Source: a virus. From it: 64,000 bases of DNA. The first letter of the stretch is position 1. Each line of letters begins with the position of its first letter. Shown here one piece after another: positions 9,459 through 17,779 of this stretch. The stretch lies in the IMG/VR virus record IMGVR_UViG_3300033156_000272, positions 23,094 to 87,093 of that record; one strand, given 5' to 3'. The notes below the pieces were generated by a model that worked only from the letters and a program-made list of their open reading frames with translations, ran no database searches and was not told the origin of the DNA. The translations under genes were made by a program, and so were the position numbers.

Positions 9459-9781
9459 GAACTGTTGAAATAGAATATTCAGAATTGCCCGTCTATCGGT
9501 ACATTACAGTAGGAAAAGAGAAGTTCTATTTTCGTATGTGGTGGAACGAGGGATATGTAATACATTGTTTCAGAATGCAGGGTCCTGAAGTGGTACTTTC
9601 TTCCAGACTCACTCCCGCAAGCATTCACACATGCAGGAACTCTTATCAGCAATTCCTATTTGCACTTGCTATTGTGGATTATACAGAAAAATCAATAGTC
9701 ATTGCAATTATACAGAATCTATATGATCTAACAGAATTTATAGACCCGGAGGATCCAATATTTGACCCTATACGCGAATAA
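9455..9781 (+). CDS. Tail protein, copy 2 of a duplicated pair (second member)
   Basis: Paralog of the 8309-8620 product (MWWNEGYVIHCF, EVVLSSRL, HTCRNSYQQFLFAL). The GTG at 9455 overlaps the stop of the preceding gene; no ATG in frame lies nearby. Its end overlaps the next gene and contains that gene's SD. Confidence 0.68.
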   Translation: MRTVEIEYSELPVYRYITVGKEKFYFRMWWNEGYVIHCFRMQGPEVVLSSRLTPASIHTCRNSYQQFLFALAIVDYTEKSIVIAIIQNLYDLTEFIDPEDPIFDPIRE

Positions 9782-10862
9782 TCCAGGCGCAATACAGCCA
9801 AAATACGATATACCGTTTAAGTATGTGGAATTGCGCGTATTCACATCAGGAGGAGACAACTATATCCTCAAGAGTGCGACTAGACCTAACGGCCGTGGTT
9901 TCAATATACACTTCAGTGTAAATCTAGATGATACACTCGAGCCAGATACTGCAACTATCAAACTACACGGATTCAATAAACCAATCAGGAAGGGTGATAT
10001 TATAACCGTTAGAGCATTCTATATAAGGTCGAGAATGTATATTGATCCGGCATATGGAAGGATATTTTCGGGATCTGTTAAATTCATGCATGAAGAATAC
10101 CAGGATGGAGAGCGCATCATTACACTACAATGTATCAATAATGCATATAAGCTCCTCAGCCAGAAAGTTGGAGGGAAGTTTCCAAAAGGAACTCTTATCC
10201 GCGATGTGTGGCTTGTTCTTACATCTAATGTATTTGCCAACTACTTCGGTAAATCATGGACCGGGTGGGGGCGCATTGGAAGCATAAAAGGATTTACTAG
10301 TATACTTGCGGGGTGGGGGTTCTCAAATATGGTAGAAATTCTTCAAATGAACAGTCTCAGCAAATTGCGTAGCACATACCTTGAAGAAATTTCTACTGTC
10401 TTCTATATGCCATACTATCCACATCAGGCATTGACAGAGGAAATAGACTTTGATGTAAACGACACACTATATACCCACCTAGGCAGACTCGCTCAAGAGA
10501 CACAATGGAAAATATTTACGAGTGATAACAGAATATTCTTTGTCTCTCCCGACTGGAATGCTGGAGTGGTACCGTTCATGGTGAGAAAAGGAAAGCAATT
10601 CTATGTAGCGCATCCTATAGATAATGAATCAGATTATGCTGGCTCAACCCATCAGTTTAAGTTCAGATTCTATCCACAACTACGCCCCCATGTAGCATTT
10701 AGAATAGAGGAGGGAAGACTTTATCAGATTAAATCCGTAAACTATATGTGTGATGACTCAACTTTCTTCGCAGATGTTGGTGCTACTATTGGCCGAGTAG
10801 TAGACTATTCATACTATTACGGACTCAGAGAAGACTTTATAAGGGCAGGAGGTACAATATGA
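9762..10862 (+). CDS. Baseplate hub protein (gpD / gp27-like)
   Basis: The start is TTG 9762, with GGAGGA at 9748-9753 giving normal spacing. The 366-residue protein has the two-barrel hub pattern: FNIHFSVNLDDTLEPDTATIK, then IRKGDIITVRA and YGRIFSGSVKFMHE, ITLQCINNAYKLL, and a late domain with FKFRFYPQLRPHVAFRIEEG. Followed at once by a spike protein, the classical gpD-gpV order. Such hubs trimerise at the tube end and seat the puncturing spike. Confidence 0.78.
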   Translation: MTLYANNPGAIQPKYDIPFKYVELRVFTSGGDNYILKSATRPNGRGFNIHFSVNLDDTLEPDTATIKLHGFNKPIRKGDIITVRAFYIRSRMYIDPAYGRIFSGSVKFMHEEYQDGERIITLQCINNAYKLLSQKVGGKFPKGTLIRDVWLVLTSNVFANYFGKSWTGWGRIGSIKGFTSILAGWGFSNMVEILQMNSLSKLRSTYLEEISTVFYMPYYPHQALTEEIDFDVNDTLYTHLGRLAQETQWKIFTSDNRIFFVSPDWNAGVVPFMVRKGKQFYVAHPIDNESDYAGSTHQFKFRFYPQLRPHVAFRIEEGRLYQIKSVNYMCDDSTFFADVGATIGRVVDYSYYYGLREDFIRAGGTI

Positions 10863-11413
10863 GCTTTGTAAAAGAAATAGAAGAACGCATTGCACACCAG
10901 CTAGCCAAAAACCGCATATGCATTCCTGGTATAATTACGAAAGTATATGATGATCTCTCAGTAGATGTAAAGGCCAAAGATACTACAATGCTTCCTCTTG
11001 GTCACGTGCCCGTAATGACGATTAAATACGGGGATACATATATTCTCTCTCGCCCGAAAGTTGACGATCAGGTTCTCATCCTGATGTCACAATATGACAT
11101 TCGTACTATGATCGAGAGGAAGGAGACATACACCCTCCAAAATCCCACATACGCACCTAGAGGGGCTGTTGTATTGTGTGGCTTCTTCGAGCGAGTAGAA
11201 GGGGTAGAATTTCCTGAAGAAGGGGTGATCAACATAAAGGGAAATGTGTCGATGTCCCCAAATCGTTGGTTTCAACCCCCACTATTAGATCATACAGAGG
11301 AAGGTATGATGGTTGTAGGATGGGGAATAGCAGAAGAAGGCCGCTTTTGGTTCAACACTACGCAACACAGGTTCCGCGGATGGAACGGAACAGTATTAGT
11401 AGATCTAAGCTAA
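10859..11413 (+). CDS. Baseplate central spike protein (gpV / gp5-like OB domain)
   Basis: The 184-residue protein begins with a helix, then a small OB-type barrel (PGIITKVYDDLSVDVKAKD; PKVDDQVLILMSQYDI). It ends in a motif common at phage tail-tip and fibre termini (GRFWFNTTQHRFRGWNGTVL). ATG overlaps the hub stop. The protein would cap the tail tube and pierce the host envelope. Confidence 0.75.
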   Translation: MSFVKEIEERIAHQLAKNRICIPGIITKVYDDLSVDVKAKDTTMLPLGHVPVMTIKYGDTYILSRPKVDDQVLILMSQYDIRTMIERKETYTLQNPTYAPRGAVVLCGFFERVEGVEFPEEGVINIKGNVSMSPNRWFQPPLLDHTEEGMMVVGWGIAEEGRFWFNTTQHRFRGWNGTVLVDLS

Positions 11414-11429
11414 ACAATAAGGTGATAAG

Positions 11430-12542
11430 ATGGCAACTATACCAACACTACTTGAACCGCCAGAACCGAACTATGGTGTAAAGACGTATGGTTTCGAAAG
11501 AAAACTATATACCACCATTCTCGAAGAAAAGAAACAGCTCGCTCGGCTACTACTCGGCGAAGATACATTTCTCGACGAAGGAAGTCAACTGCTACTTCTT
11601 CTCGAACTTATATCGTTCGAAGAAGCACGGCTGTGGGGAGTAATCGAGGATTCATATTTCGGTGGATTTGTACAAACAGCAACAGGAAGACAGCTTACGA
11701 GCTTAGCTGAACTGGTAGGTATATCGAGAATATCTGCAAAGCATGCATCTGGAAACCTTACTGTAACGGCTAACTCTGGAACATACATCCCTGCAACTAC
11801 ACTGTTCTCAACATCAGACGGCCGTCTCTACCTTACTACTCGTGCAGTAACATATGTTGTAACAGGAAGCATGTTCGTTGAAGTTCGCGCAGTATTTGCA
11901 GGACCAAGTGGAAATGTCGGTTCTGGAGAAATTGTAAACATAGTGAATCCGATAGTGGGTGTATCTACAGTCACTAATGCAGTATCATTTAACAACGGGC
12001 AGGAAGCTGAAACAGATGCCGTTCTCAGAGTGAGGTTGCAACAGACGTTCAAGAACCGGTATGGCACGGTCGAGGGAATTCGCGGAGCATTGTTGGAACT
12101 CGAAGGAATATCTGCAGTGGAAGTTGTTGAAAATACAGGAACGCATTCAGCAGCTCTATATATATACGACAAGACACCCCCAAATCAAGATATTGATGAC
12201 ATAGTTAGTAACTGGCGACCCGTGGGGATCAGCATTACATGGGCAGGAGTTACTACAGTCCCTATCTACGTAAGTTTGGACGTAGAATTTGAGGACGGAT
12301 ATGATGGATACGAAGGAACCCTAAAACAGAGCATAGTAGATTACATAATGGGTCTAGCTCCCGGAGATGATGTAGATTATGAATCCGTAATAGGTGCTGC
12401 TTGGTCTGCAGGGCATATCATTAAAATAAATGCCGTTAAAATAGACACAGTATCTCCTCCTGCCGGTGTGATAGATATCGTAATAGCTTCCGGGAATAAA
12501 GCAACGTGCCAGCTAGCAGATATAGACGTAACGCTCTTATAG
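11430..12542 (+). CDS. Baseplate J-like wedge protein
   Basis: The 370-residue sequence is a typical Baseplate_J family member (P2 gpJ / Mu gp47): ATGRQLTSLAELVGISR, then SGNLTVTANSGTYIPATTLF, GPSGNVGSGEIVNI, and EAETDAVLRVRLQQTFKNR followed by GTVEGIRGALLELEGISAVEV. These parts form the ring that links hub to fibres. AGGTGATA precedes the ATG. I do not find a gp25-like wedge gene in its usual place before it. Confidence 0.9.
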   Translation: MATIPTLLEPPEPNYGVKTYGFERKLYTTILEEKKQLARLLLGEDTFLDEGSQLLLLLELISFEEARLWGVIEDSYFGGFVQTATGRQLTSLAELVGISRISAKHASGNLTVTANSGTYIPATTLFSTSDGRLYLTTRAVTYVVTGSMFVEVRAVFAGPSGNVGSGEIVNIVNPIVGVSTVTNAVSFNNGQEAETDAVLRVRLQQTFKNRYGTVEGIRGALLELEGISAVEVVENTGTHSAALYIYDKTPPNQDIDDIVSNWRPVGISITWAGVTTVPIYVSLDVEFEDGYDGYEGTLKQSIVDYIMGLAPGDDVDYESVIGAAWSAGHIIKINAVKIDTVSPPAGVIDIVIASGNKATCQLADIDVTLL

Positions 12543-12552
12543 GGGTGAAACT

Positions 12553-13839
12553 ATGACAATGAGAGACCCTCTGTATGAAGACAAATTCGATGGTCCATCC
12601 CCATATCTTAATCCAGATATATGGGCTACTGATAAAGGACCTACTCCACTCACAAGAAGATTCGGGAAGCTGTTTCGAGCCAGCAATCTATACATGAGAA
12701 CGATAGACGAAAAAGCACACGGTGCCTGGCTAATACGCGCATCTTTTCATATATCTGGTTCAAATCCATCTATATATTTCAACATGTCTCATTCTTCTGG
12801 GTTGTATCAGATATGGTTAGAACATATTTTTGACAAGTGGTATATCTATATAAACTGGAAAGAAGGTGCATCGTCTCCAACACTAGTAGCTCCATATATA
12901 ATAGCAACAGTGTCATCAGCCGACTTTGACAGTGATACATTTGTACAAGAACCATGTGTAATGTTCGTAAAACACACATATCACGTTGATGTATATTTTG
13001 GGTACCAACTCATAACTCGAATATACTTCAGAAAAGACCTAACTCCTATATATGATAAAATGTTATCACACTTGAGTCTGCAAATACTAAAGGATGTCGG
13101 GCTAGCATACTATGCATACTTCGAAGACAATTTCTGCTATGACTACGCAAACAATCTAACCTCTAAAATCCCCAAGTGGCAAACGATAGACAACTGGGAG
13201 TCTATTATAAATATACAAACAGAGATAGCCGAATTTGAATATATGAATATAAGCTTCCTAAATCTATACAAAAACATTAATGCCCATAAAACACAATCCT
13301 TGATAGGGTATATCGCATCACACGTAGGAGCGGCAGAAGAAACTGGCACTCACGATTCAATGGCCGCCCAGTGGAGCGCTACCGGTATAGAGCGCAATAT
13401 GTTTGGACCAGATTTTAAAGTGTTCAATTGGGCAAAACCTGGGGTTTTTCCTGACCACACCATATATCACGCACCTCCACGAGAATATGCATCTATATTC
13501 GTTACAGGCAAAATAGGAGGAATGCGCCCAGATACTAAACACGCATACAAAAACATAGTATGGGCTTCATACCCTGCAGCGACCGCCGTTGCGGTGTTCG
13601 ACAACTATCAGGACTCTGGTGCTTATGGTCATGTTACTCCCTTTGTACGCATGAAAACAGATCTTACAGCAAGTGTCGGGGCACCGAGACTACCAGATCG
13701 TTCTAGCTCCCTCTTCCAAACAAACTGGCACAATAAATTCAAGGTACTTGGACTGGTGTGTGATGATGTGGGGTTCGTAGGAGATTCAGAAGATACTGCA
13801 ATAACTTGCTATGATGAAGTAACATATACAATAACTTAA
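12553..13839 (+). CDS. Putative tail fibre or receptor-binding protein
   Basis: The 428-residue product follows the baseplate J gene, where tail fibre or gpI-type genes are found. The N-terminal half has the strand-rich, aromatic pattern of a concanavalin/LamG-like sandwich (GAWLIRASFHISGSNPSIYF; YHVDVYFGYQLITRIYF). The C-terminal half is Tyr/Trp/His rich. No enzymatic motif is visible. Host recognition is inferred from place and composition only. Confidence 0.6.
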   Translation: MTMRDPLYEDKFDGPSPYLNPDIWATDKGPTPLTRRFGKLFRASNLYMRTIDEKAHGAWLIRASFHISGSNPSIYFNMSHSSGLYQIWLEHIFDKWYIYINWKEGASSPTLVAPYIIATVSSADFDSDTFVQEPCVMFVKHTYHVDVYFGYQLITRIYFRKDLTPIYDKMLSHLSLQILKDVGLAYYAYFEDNFCYDYANNLTSKIPKWQTIDNWESIINIQTEIAEFEYMNISFLNLYKNINAHKTQSLIGYIASHVGAAEETGTHDSMAAQWSATGIERNMFGPDFKVFNWAKPGVFPDHTIYHAPPREYASIFVTGKIGGMRPDTKHAYKNIVWASYPAATAVAVFDNYQDSGAYGHVTPFVRMKTDLTASVGAPRLPDRSSSLFQTNWHNKFKVLGLVCDDVGFVGDSEDTAITCYDEVTYTIT

Positions 13840-13852
13840 GGAGTGTAACATA

Positions 13853-14302
13853 ATGAAAGGAATAGTAGAAATAAGAATAGACAAGAAGATCGTGCTGGTA
13901 AAGGAAAACCAACTCCATGATGATCTCTTCTCTACCATTATCAATTCTCTAAGAACACAGACACCCGCACTAACAACAATTAAAGCTCTTAGTATCGGAG
14001 AAGGATGGAGTGGTGAGACTCGATGGGATAAGGATGTTGATACAGAGAATCAGAGGATAACTGCGTTCACGACAGCGAAAGGAGACACTACATATGGTTA
14101 TTATATAAAATACCGTTTCTTCTGGACAAATGCAACGGGGGGAGATATACTTCTCTCTACAATGGCAATGGTCTTCCAAGACGCAGATCCAGGGAGTAGG
14201 GATGTTTGTGCAGTAATGGAAGTTAGTGCAAATCCAGTGACCATAGCAAATGGACAGCAGCTCGATGTATACTGGAAAATAATTATGGACTATCACGCAT
14301 AG
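13853..14302 (+). CDS. Small fibre-associated protein, paralog A
   Basis: The 149-residue protein shares layout with the next gene: a short basic N-terminal strand pair, an LSIGEGW or LISAGDGY turn, and a closing WxIxxDYH motif. GGAGTG lies upstream. The last genes of a tail operon often encode fibre tips or fibre chaperones; no motif distinguishes these. Confidence 0.6.
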   Translation: MKGIVEIRIDKKIVLVKENQLHDDLFSTIINSLRTQTPALTTIKALSIGEGWSGETRWDKDVDTENQRITAFTTAKGDTTYGYYIKYRFFWTNATGGDILLSTMAMVFQDADPGSRDVCAVMEVSANPVTIANGQQLDVYWKIIMDYHA

Positions 14303-14313
14303 GAGGAATGAAA

Positions 14314-14790
14314 ATGGAAGAAAAAATAAAGGTTCACGGCAAACTCACTATAGAAATAGGTGATAAAACTCACGAGATAGTGTTCAATCAAATCCAGCGA
14401 GACTTGCTTTATCGAATAATGACCGGTATCCATAGTACCGGCCCACCCCCGCCAACTCTAATATCTGCGGGAGATGGATACGTGCCTGGTGACTACGACG
14501 GCGACTTGACATCAGAAAAATATACAGCACCGATCATATCCACCGATGAAGGAATTACCCCTACTGGTCGATTCGTTCAATTCTATGGTACTTACACCAA
14601 CTTCACTGGCTTCACAATAACAGTTGATAGTTTAGTATTGGCGTGCGCTGGTGCTGTAGGAAGTAGACTTGTGTATGGTGCAGTAAAAGCCCCCTATTAT
14701 TCAACAGCATATCAACTTGATCTGTTAGATACTGAAGAAGCAAGACTACTGTGGGAAATTTTCTTCGACTATCACGACGAGGTGGTCTGA
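14314..14790 (+). CDS. Small fibre-associated protein, paralog B
   Basis: ATG 14314 is preferred over ATG 14308 because GGAGG at 14302-14306 is seven bases from the former and one base from the latter. The 158-residue product ends LDTEEARLLWEIFFDYHDE, matching the end of paralog A. It is the last rightward gene. Confidence 0.62.
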   Translation: MEEKIKVHGKLTIEIGDKTHEIVFNQIQRDLLYRIMTGIHSTGPPPPTLISAGDGYVPGDYDGDLTSEKYTAPIISTDEGITPTGRFVQFYGTYTNFTGFTITVDSLVLACAGAVGSRLVYGAVKAPYYSTAYQLDLLDTEEARLLWEIFFDYHDEVV

Positions 14791-14803
14791 GGAGCAGAGC
14801 TCC
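14791..14803 (+). terminator. Short hairpin after the tail operon
   Basis: GGAGC-AGA-GCTCC begins at the first base after the stop of the last tail gene. The stem is only five base pairs and there is no T-run, so this is a possible 3'-end structure rather than a sure terminator. The remaining bases to 14,922 show no gene on either strand. Confidence 0.35.
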
Positions 14804-14922
14804 AATGTGATGGAAGGGGACTGCTCACCATATTTCAGCTCTCAGTTCTGTGATGACTGGTTGATTAAGTGAAAGCCGCGATGAGCGAGGATACTCGGCG
14901 AATAAAACTGGATATTGCATCA

Positions 14923-15111
14923 TCAACGACCACCACCGTATAGTTTATTGCTCGCATTCAATTTCATCGTCGCTTTCATCCTCTCTTCAAATTCCTTTCT
15001 ACACTTCCCGCACATCTTAGCAACTCCCCCTGCTCTTATTGCTACTACGTTATTGCATCCCGGTCTTACACATTTAGCCAGGCGCATTCCTATGTTCCTG
15101 CATCTCATCAT
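14923..15111 (-). CDS. Small zinc-ribbon-like protein
   Basis: The 62-residue basic protein has CVRPGCNN and CGKCRKEF cysteine pairs about 15 residues apart, a small zinc ribbon layout. It is the last gene of the leftward block, close to the convergent end of the tail operon. Function unknown. Confidence 0.6.
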   Translation of the reverse strand: MMRCRNIGMRLAKCVRPGCNNVVAIRAGGVAKMCGKCRKEFEERMKATMKLNASNKLYGGGR

Positions 15112-15115
15112 CTTG

Positions 15116-15298
15116 TCACCACCACGGAGGGCTCCCGGGAGTTCCTACCCATTTCCCGCCTGAGCACGCACATCGTACCTCAATGGGCTCATTCGTAATT
15201 TCATTGTCTGGCTGCAACGGATATCTGCAGTCGGGGCAGAACGGTACCCATACATGAAACGCAATCTTATCCGGCACATTCTTATTAGTCTTCCACAT
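15116..15298 (-). CDS. Small zinc-binding protein
   Basis: ATG 15298 has AGGTGA at the right spacing; the in-frame GTG at 15307 overlaps that SD. The 60-residue product carries CPDC and CAC pairs. Function unknown. Confidence 0.6.
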   Translation of the reverse strand: MWKTNKNVPDKIAFHVWVPFCPDCRYPLQPDNEITNEPIEVRCACSGGKWVGTPGSPPWW

Positions 15299-15299
15299 C

Positions 15300-15434
15300 C
15301 TATTCACCTATCCTTATTGTTTTCACTGTTATGTTATCAGTGGGAAACATACAATATGCACCAATGCACATTTTTAGATTCCACTCGTTCATCCACTCCT
15401 GTCCTAATTCATCAGGCCACTCAATTTCAAACAT
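15300..15434 (-). CDS. Short acidic protein (44 aa), unknown
   Basis: Starts MFEIEWPDELGQEWMNEWN, rich in Trp and Glu. Its start overlaps the stop of the transglutaminase-like gene and its end abuts the next gene, which supports translation despite the small size. Confidence 0.5.
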   Translation of the reverse strand: MFEIEWPDELGQEWMNEWNLKMCIGAYCMFPTDNITVKTIRIGE

Positions 15435-16119
15435 CGCTTTCACTAGACTCACCACCTTCTCCTCTCAGTGATAGTATGTCATCGTATATATTTCCTGCTA
15501 TTTCTTCATCTGCATTCATCAGCTTGAGAATCAGTTCATCGACGGGGATCGAAAACTTCGGTTTCGCGGCCTTGTCTTTCCCGGAGATGTCCTTTCTGTA
15601 ATATACATCTGTTCTTTTTATTGTCCATTCTCCTTGTGTGTATACCTGACTATATATGGCAAATCCCCTCCAGGCTGGATACCAATAACTAACAATGTCT
15701 TCTAAATCCCATGAATCGTGTTCCACTCTACCAAACGTGCCAACAGTAGTGTATGACATTAGAGTGTGGTGTTCATAATTCGGAATTGCGCAAGTCATGT
15801 GCCCACTATCACTATCCCACATTACCAGAAGGAGGGGCTTGTCACCGTTCAGGCATTCCGCGAAGAACCTTGCCCAGTCATCACAGTCGCCGAGGAAGTG
15901 GCCGGATTTGTCTCGCCTGTTCCACGTCTCCGCTGGGGTCTGCCAATAATCTTCCGTTGGGTCATCATGCACGTACTTGAAGCAATGGATCGCCGCGGAT
16001 CCACAGTGGCTCGTAGTACAACACCGATAGAGATACTCATGTAAGTCTTTTCTCTGCTTCAACTCTGGTCGAGCATAGTACATTATCCAATCATACACCT
16101 TATTCAATATATTATTCAT
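15427..16119 (-). CDS. Transglutaminase-like cysteine protease-fold protein
   Basis: The 230-residue protein carries the transglutaminase/BTLCP-like signature: WQTPAETWNRR at about 59-69, then GDCDDWARFFAECL with the putative nucleophile Cys79, then SGHMTCAI with His107, followed by an aromatic strand region. In this superfamily the Cys-His-Asp triad cleaves or crosslinks peptide bonds. In a virus it could act on the host envelope, on virion proteins or on a host target; the sequence does not decide. The SD GGTGATGAG precedes the ATG. Confidence 0.72.
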   Translation of the reverse strand: MNNILNKVYDWIMYYARPELKQRKDLHEYLYRCCTTSHCGSAAIHCFKYVHDDPTEDYWQTPAETWNRRDKSGHFLGDCDDWARFFAECLNGDKPLLLVMWDSDSGHMTCAIPNYEHHTLMSYTTVGTFGRVEHDSWDLEDIVSYWYPAWRGFAIYSQVYTQGEWTIKRTDVYYRKDISGKDKAAKPKFSIPVDELILKLMNADEEIAGNIYDDILSLRGEGGESSESDV

Positions 16120-16667
16120 AACTCATCACCGTCTATTATTTTTCGTGCAATGTCTTCAATGGTCTCTACTTGAAACAAGTTTGAAGACTTAATCCTTAGG
16201 GGCTCAATTGTTAGATCATCGAGGATATCATCAAAGATCTCTTTTATTTCGGTCTGGAATATAATGTCTGTACTTCTGAAGCCATCTTCCTCTAGAGGCA
16301 TATCAGGTATCACATAAATCATGTAATCATATGTTTGCATCCATCTCTGCGCGAGAGAGAATAATACTTCATCACTACCTGAGTGATATTGGCAATAAAC
16401 ATAGTTATCCATTACGGTACGATCACAAATGAGGTACCTTGTTCCTGGTCTTCTGGCCTCTTCTATTTCGCGCACAATCTGAGAGGCTATTAACCAGAGC
16501 TGGGTGAAATCATCACCTTGCTCATTTACCGGCCACCCTGTTTTTCTCGCCAATTCTGTAAGTACATCGACGCCACTTGCTATCCGCGAGAGCTCGGCGC
16601 TAAGATAAAATGCGGCGGATGTTTTACCAGAACCGTGAGTTCCACTTAGCCCAACTTTAATCGCCAT
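16116..16667 (-). CDS. P-loop kinase/ATPase (NadR- or AAA_28-like)
   Basis: MAIKVGLSGTHGSGKTSAAF gives a Walker A (GTHGSGKT) at the very N-terminus. A DRTVMDN segment follows around residue 107, as in NadR-type ribosylnicotinamide kinases and thymidylate-kinase relatives. ATG 16667 follows a GGGAGTGGG SD. Substrate is uncertain: a nucleoside or nucleotide kinase role fits the neighbouring nucleotide genes, but AAA_28 proteins of unknown role look similar. Confidence 0.68.
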   Translation of the reverse strand: MAIKVGLSGTHGSGKTSAAFYLSAELSRIASGVDVLTELARKTGWPVNEQGDDFTQLWLIASQIVREIEEARRPGTRYLICDRTVMDNYVYCQYHSGSDEVLFSLAQRWMQTYDYMIYVIPDMPLEEDGFRSTDIIFQTEIKEIFDDILDDLTIEPLRIKSSNLFQVETIEDIARKIIDGDEL

Positions 16668-16668
16668 A

Positions 16669-16821
16669 TTACCCACTCCCTGGGATACATAGAGTGCAGT
16701 CTACCAGTATAATAAAGCCCTTCTCTATTGCACATGCAAGACAATAGTCATTATTGTGCCGACTGATATACGAGTGTCCTTGTAACATTGCGTTTCGACA
16801 AGTACTACAGTATAGTGCCAT
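16669..16821 (-). CDS. 50-residue zinc-ribbon protein
   Basis: ATG 16821 has AGGAGAT upstream; the longer ORF start at 16869 lacks an SD. CSTC, CLAC and a late CTLC give three cysteine pairs. Function unknown. Confidence 0.55.
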   Translation of the reverse strand: MALYCSTCRNAMLQGHSYISRHNNDYCLACAIEKGFIILVDCTLCIPGSG

Positions 16822-16825
16822 TGTA

Positions 16826-17059
16826 TCATCTCCTATTGTGTTTAAAATATTTACAGTCCGCACGAGCATTTGCTTCTCGACGTGCCCTTACACGACGTCT
16901 CATATTTTCAATCTCTATTTCATATTCTTGACACGAAACTATGCCCCAACCAATTCCCGACATATAACCTACGGCCATCTGGTGCATCCCGCATCGATTG
17001 CACGTTCGGTAACCCGATGCATCTTTTCTCCACTTATGTATCCAACATTTTTTGGTCAT
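16826..17059 (-). CDS. Small DUF1660-like zinc protein
   Basis: The 77-residue basic protein begins MTKKCWIHKWRKDASGYRTC, with a Cys-His-Trp start and a CNRCGMHQ knuckle. This resembles phage small proteins with the pattern C..H.W...C..CG..Q, as also seen at 38496-38714. A basic helix follows. It may bind nucleic acid. Confidence 0.6.
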   Translation of the reverse strand: MTKKCWIHKWRKDASGYRTCNRCGMHQMAVGYMSGIGWGIVSCQEYEIEIENMRRRVRARREANARADCKYFKHNRR

Positions 17060-17077
17060 ATTACTATCTCCTAATAG

Positions 17078-17131
17078 CAGGAAACTTCACGGAACGCGAC
17101 CGTCACCACAAGTCTTCGCCGCTAGGCGAAT
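17078..17131 (-). repeat. Two-hairpin intergenic element, copy 1
   Basis: Contains TTCGCC-GCTA-GGCGAA (17116-17131) and, 12 bases away, GTCACC and CGGAACGCG. The same order of parts occurs in inverted orientation at 52,236-52,283. It lies in the only sizeable gap of this stretch and may terminate or process the leftward transcript. Confidence 0.6.
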
Positions 17132-17134
17132 GAC

Positions 17135-17398
17135 TCATAGTTCCTTCTCTCTCTGAAGTCGTAGCTCAACTTCGCTCTTCACTTCTACCCAGTGGAGTAG
17201 TTTGAACAAGACGAATAGTGCTGCCGCAAGTGCACTGTAGTTCATGGGGTGGACATCTACATATCTGGATATATCTGGGGGCCATGAATAAAAGAACACC
17301 GCGTGTTGTATTAACGCAAGTCCAATCATCCAAGATATTGCATATAGCAGTATGTTATACACTGCTAATAGCTCATAGTAGTATTTTCCGTGTTTCAT
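17135..17398 (-). CDS. Small membrane protein with two to three TM segments
   Basis: ATG 17398 follows AGGAGGA; the upstream start at 17431 lies in the preceding gene. The 87-residue protein has hydrophobic spans at about 10-32 and 52-73 and a charged, basic C-terminus. This is holin-like in size and topology, but no lysis gene cluster is recognisable, so the role is open. Confidence 0.55.
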   Translation of the reverse strand: MKHGKYYYELLAVYNILLYAISWMIGLALIQHAVFFYSWPPDISRYVDVHPMNYSALAAALFVLFKLLHWVEVKSEVELRLQREKEL

Positions 17399-17655
17399 TA
17401 TAATTCCTCCTCTTCTATGCACATGCCACATATGAATCTATAATCATTATGTCCTGCTGCATTAACGCATGGTACTCTATCCATTAGTATTAGGTGAATA
17501 GGGCACACTTTTTGGTATATGAGTGCACTGCGCAAGAATTTGGTGAACTGTTTCTCATCAAGTGCACGAACTCCAAATGCTTCAAACTCAACAGAGATTA
17601 TGTGCCCAAGTTCTTTATATGTAATTTTTTCGCTCATAATACCCACACTCGTCAT
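17398..17655 (-). CDS. Small protein with Cys cluster, unknown
   Basis: About 85 residues (or 79 if the internal ATG at 17637 is used). A C-terminal part with CPIH, CVNAAGHND and CGMC could bind zinc. The N-terminal part looks helical. Its stop overlaps the next start. Confidence 0.58.
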   Translation of the reverse strand: MTSVGIMSEKITYKELGHIISVEFEAFGVRALDEKQFTKFLRSALIYQKVCPIHLILMDRVPCVNAAGHNDYRFICGMCIEEEEL

Positions 17656-17658
17656 TCA

Positions 17659-17778
17659 TTATATCCACTCATGTAAGCCACATGACGTACAAGTAATTGT
17701 TTTTCCCAGTCCTGTGTTAAGTATAATTGTGAATGTTGTTCCGTAACATCCTCTGCAGTGTACTAATCCGTCGTCCAT
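17659..17778 (-). CDS. 39-residue zinc-ribbon protein next to queC
   Basis: Begins MDDGLVHCRGCYG and ends CTSCGLHEWI, a complete two-knuckle zinc ribbon. It starts one base after the queC stop. A link to queC is only by position. Confidence 0.55.
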   Translation of the reverse strand: MDDGLVHCRGCYGTTFTIILNTGLGKTITCTSCGLHEWI

Positions 17779-17779
17779 G

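Noticed and set aside
14848-14905. C/D box guide RNA
   Set aside because: GTGATGA and CGATGAG resemble C/C' boxes, but no CTGA D boxes are placed at the needed distances.
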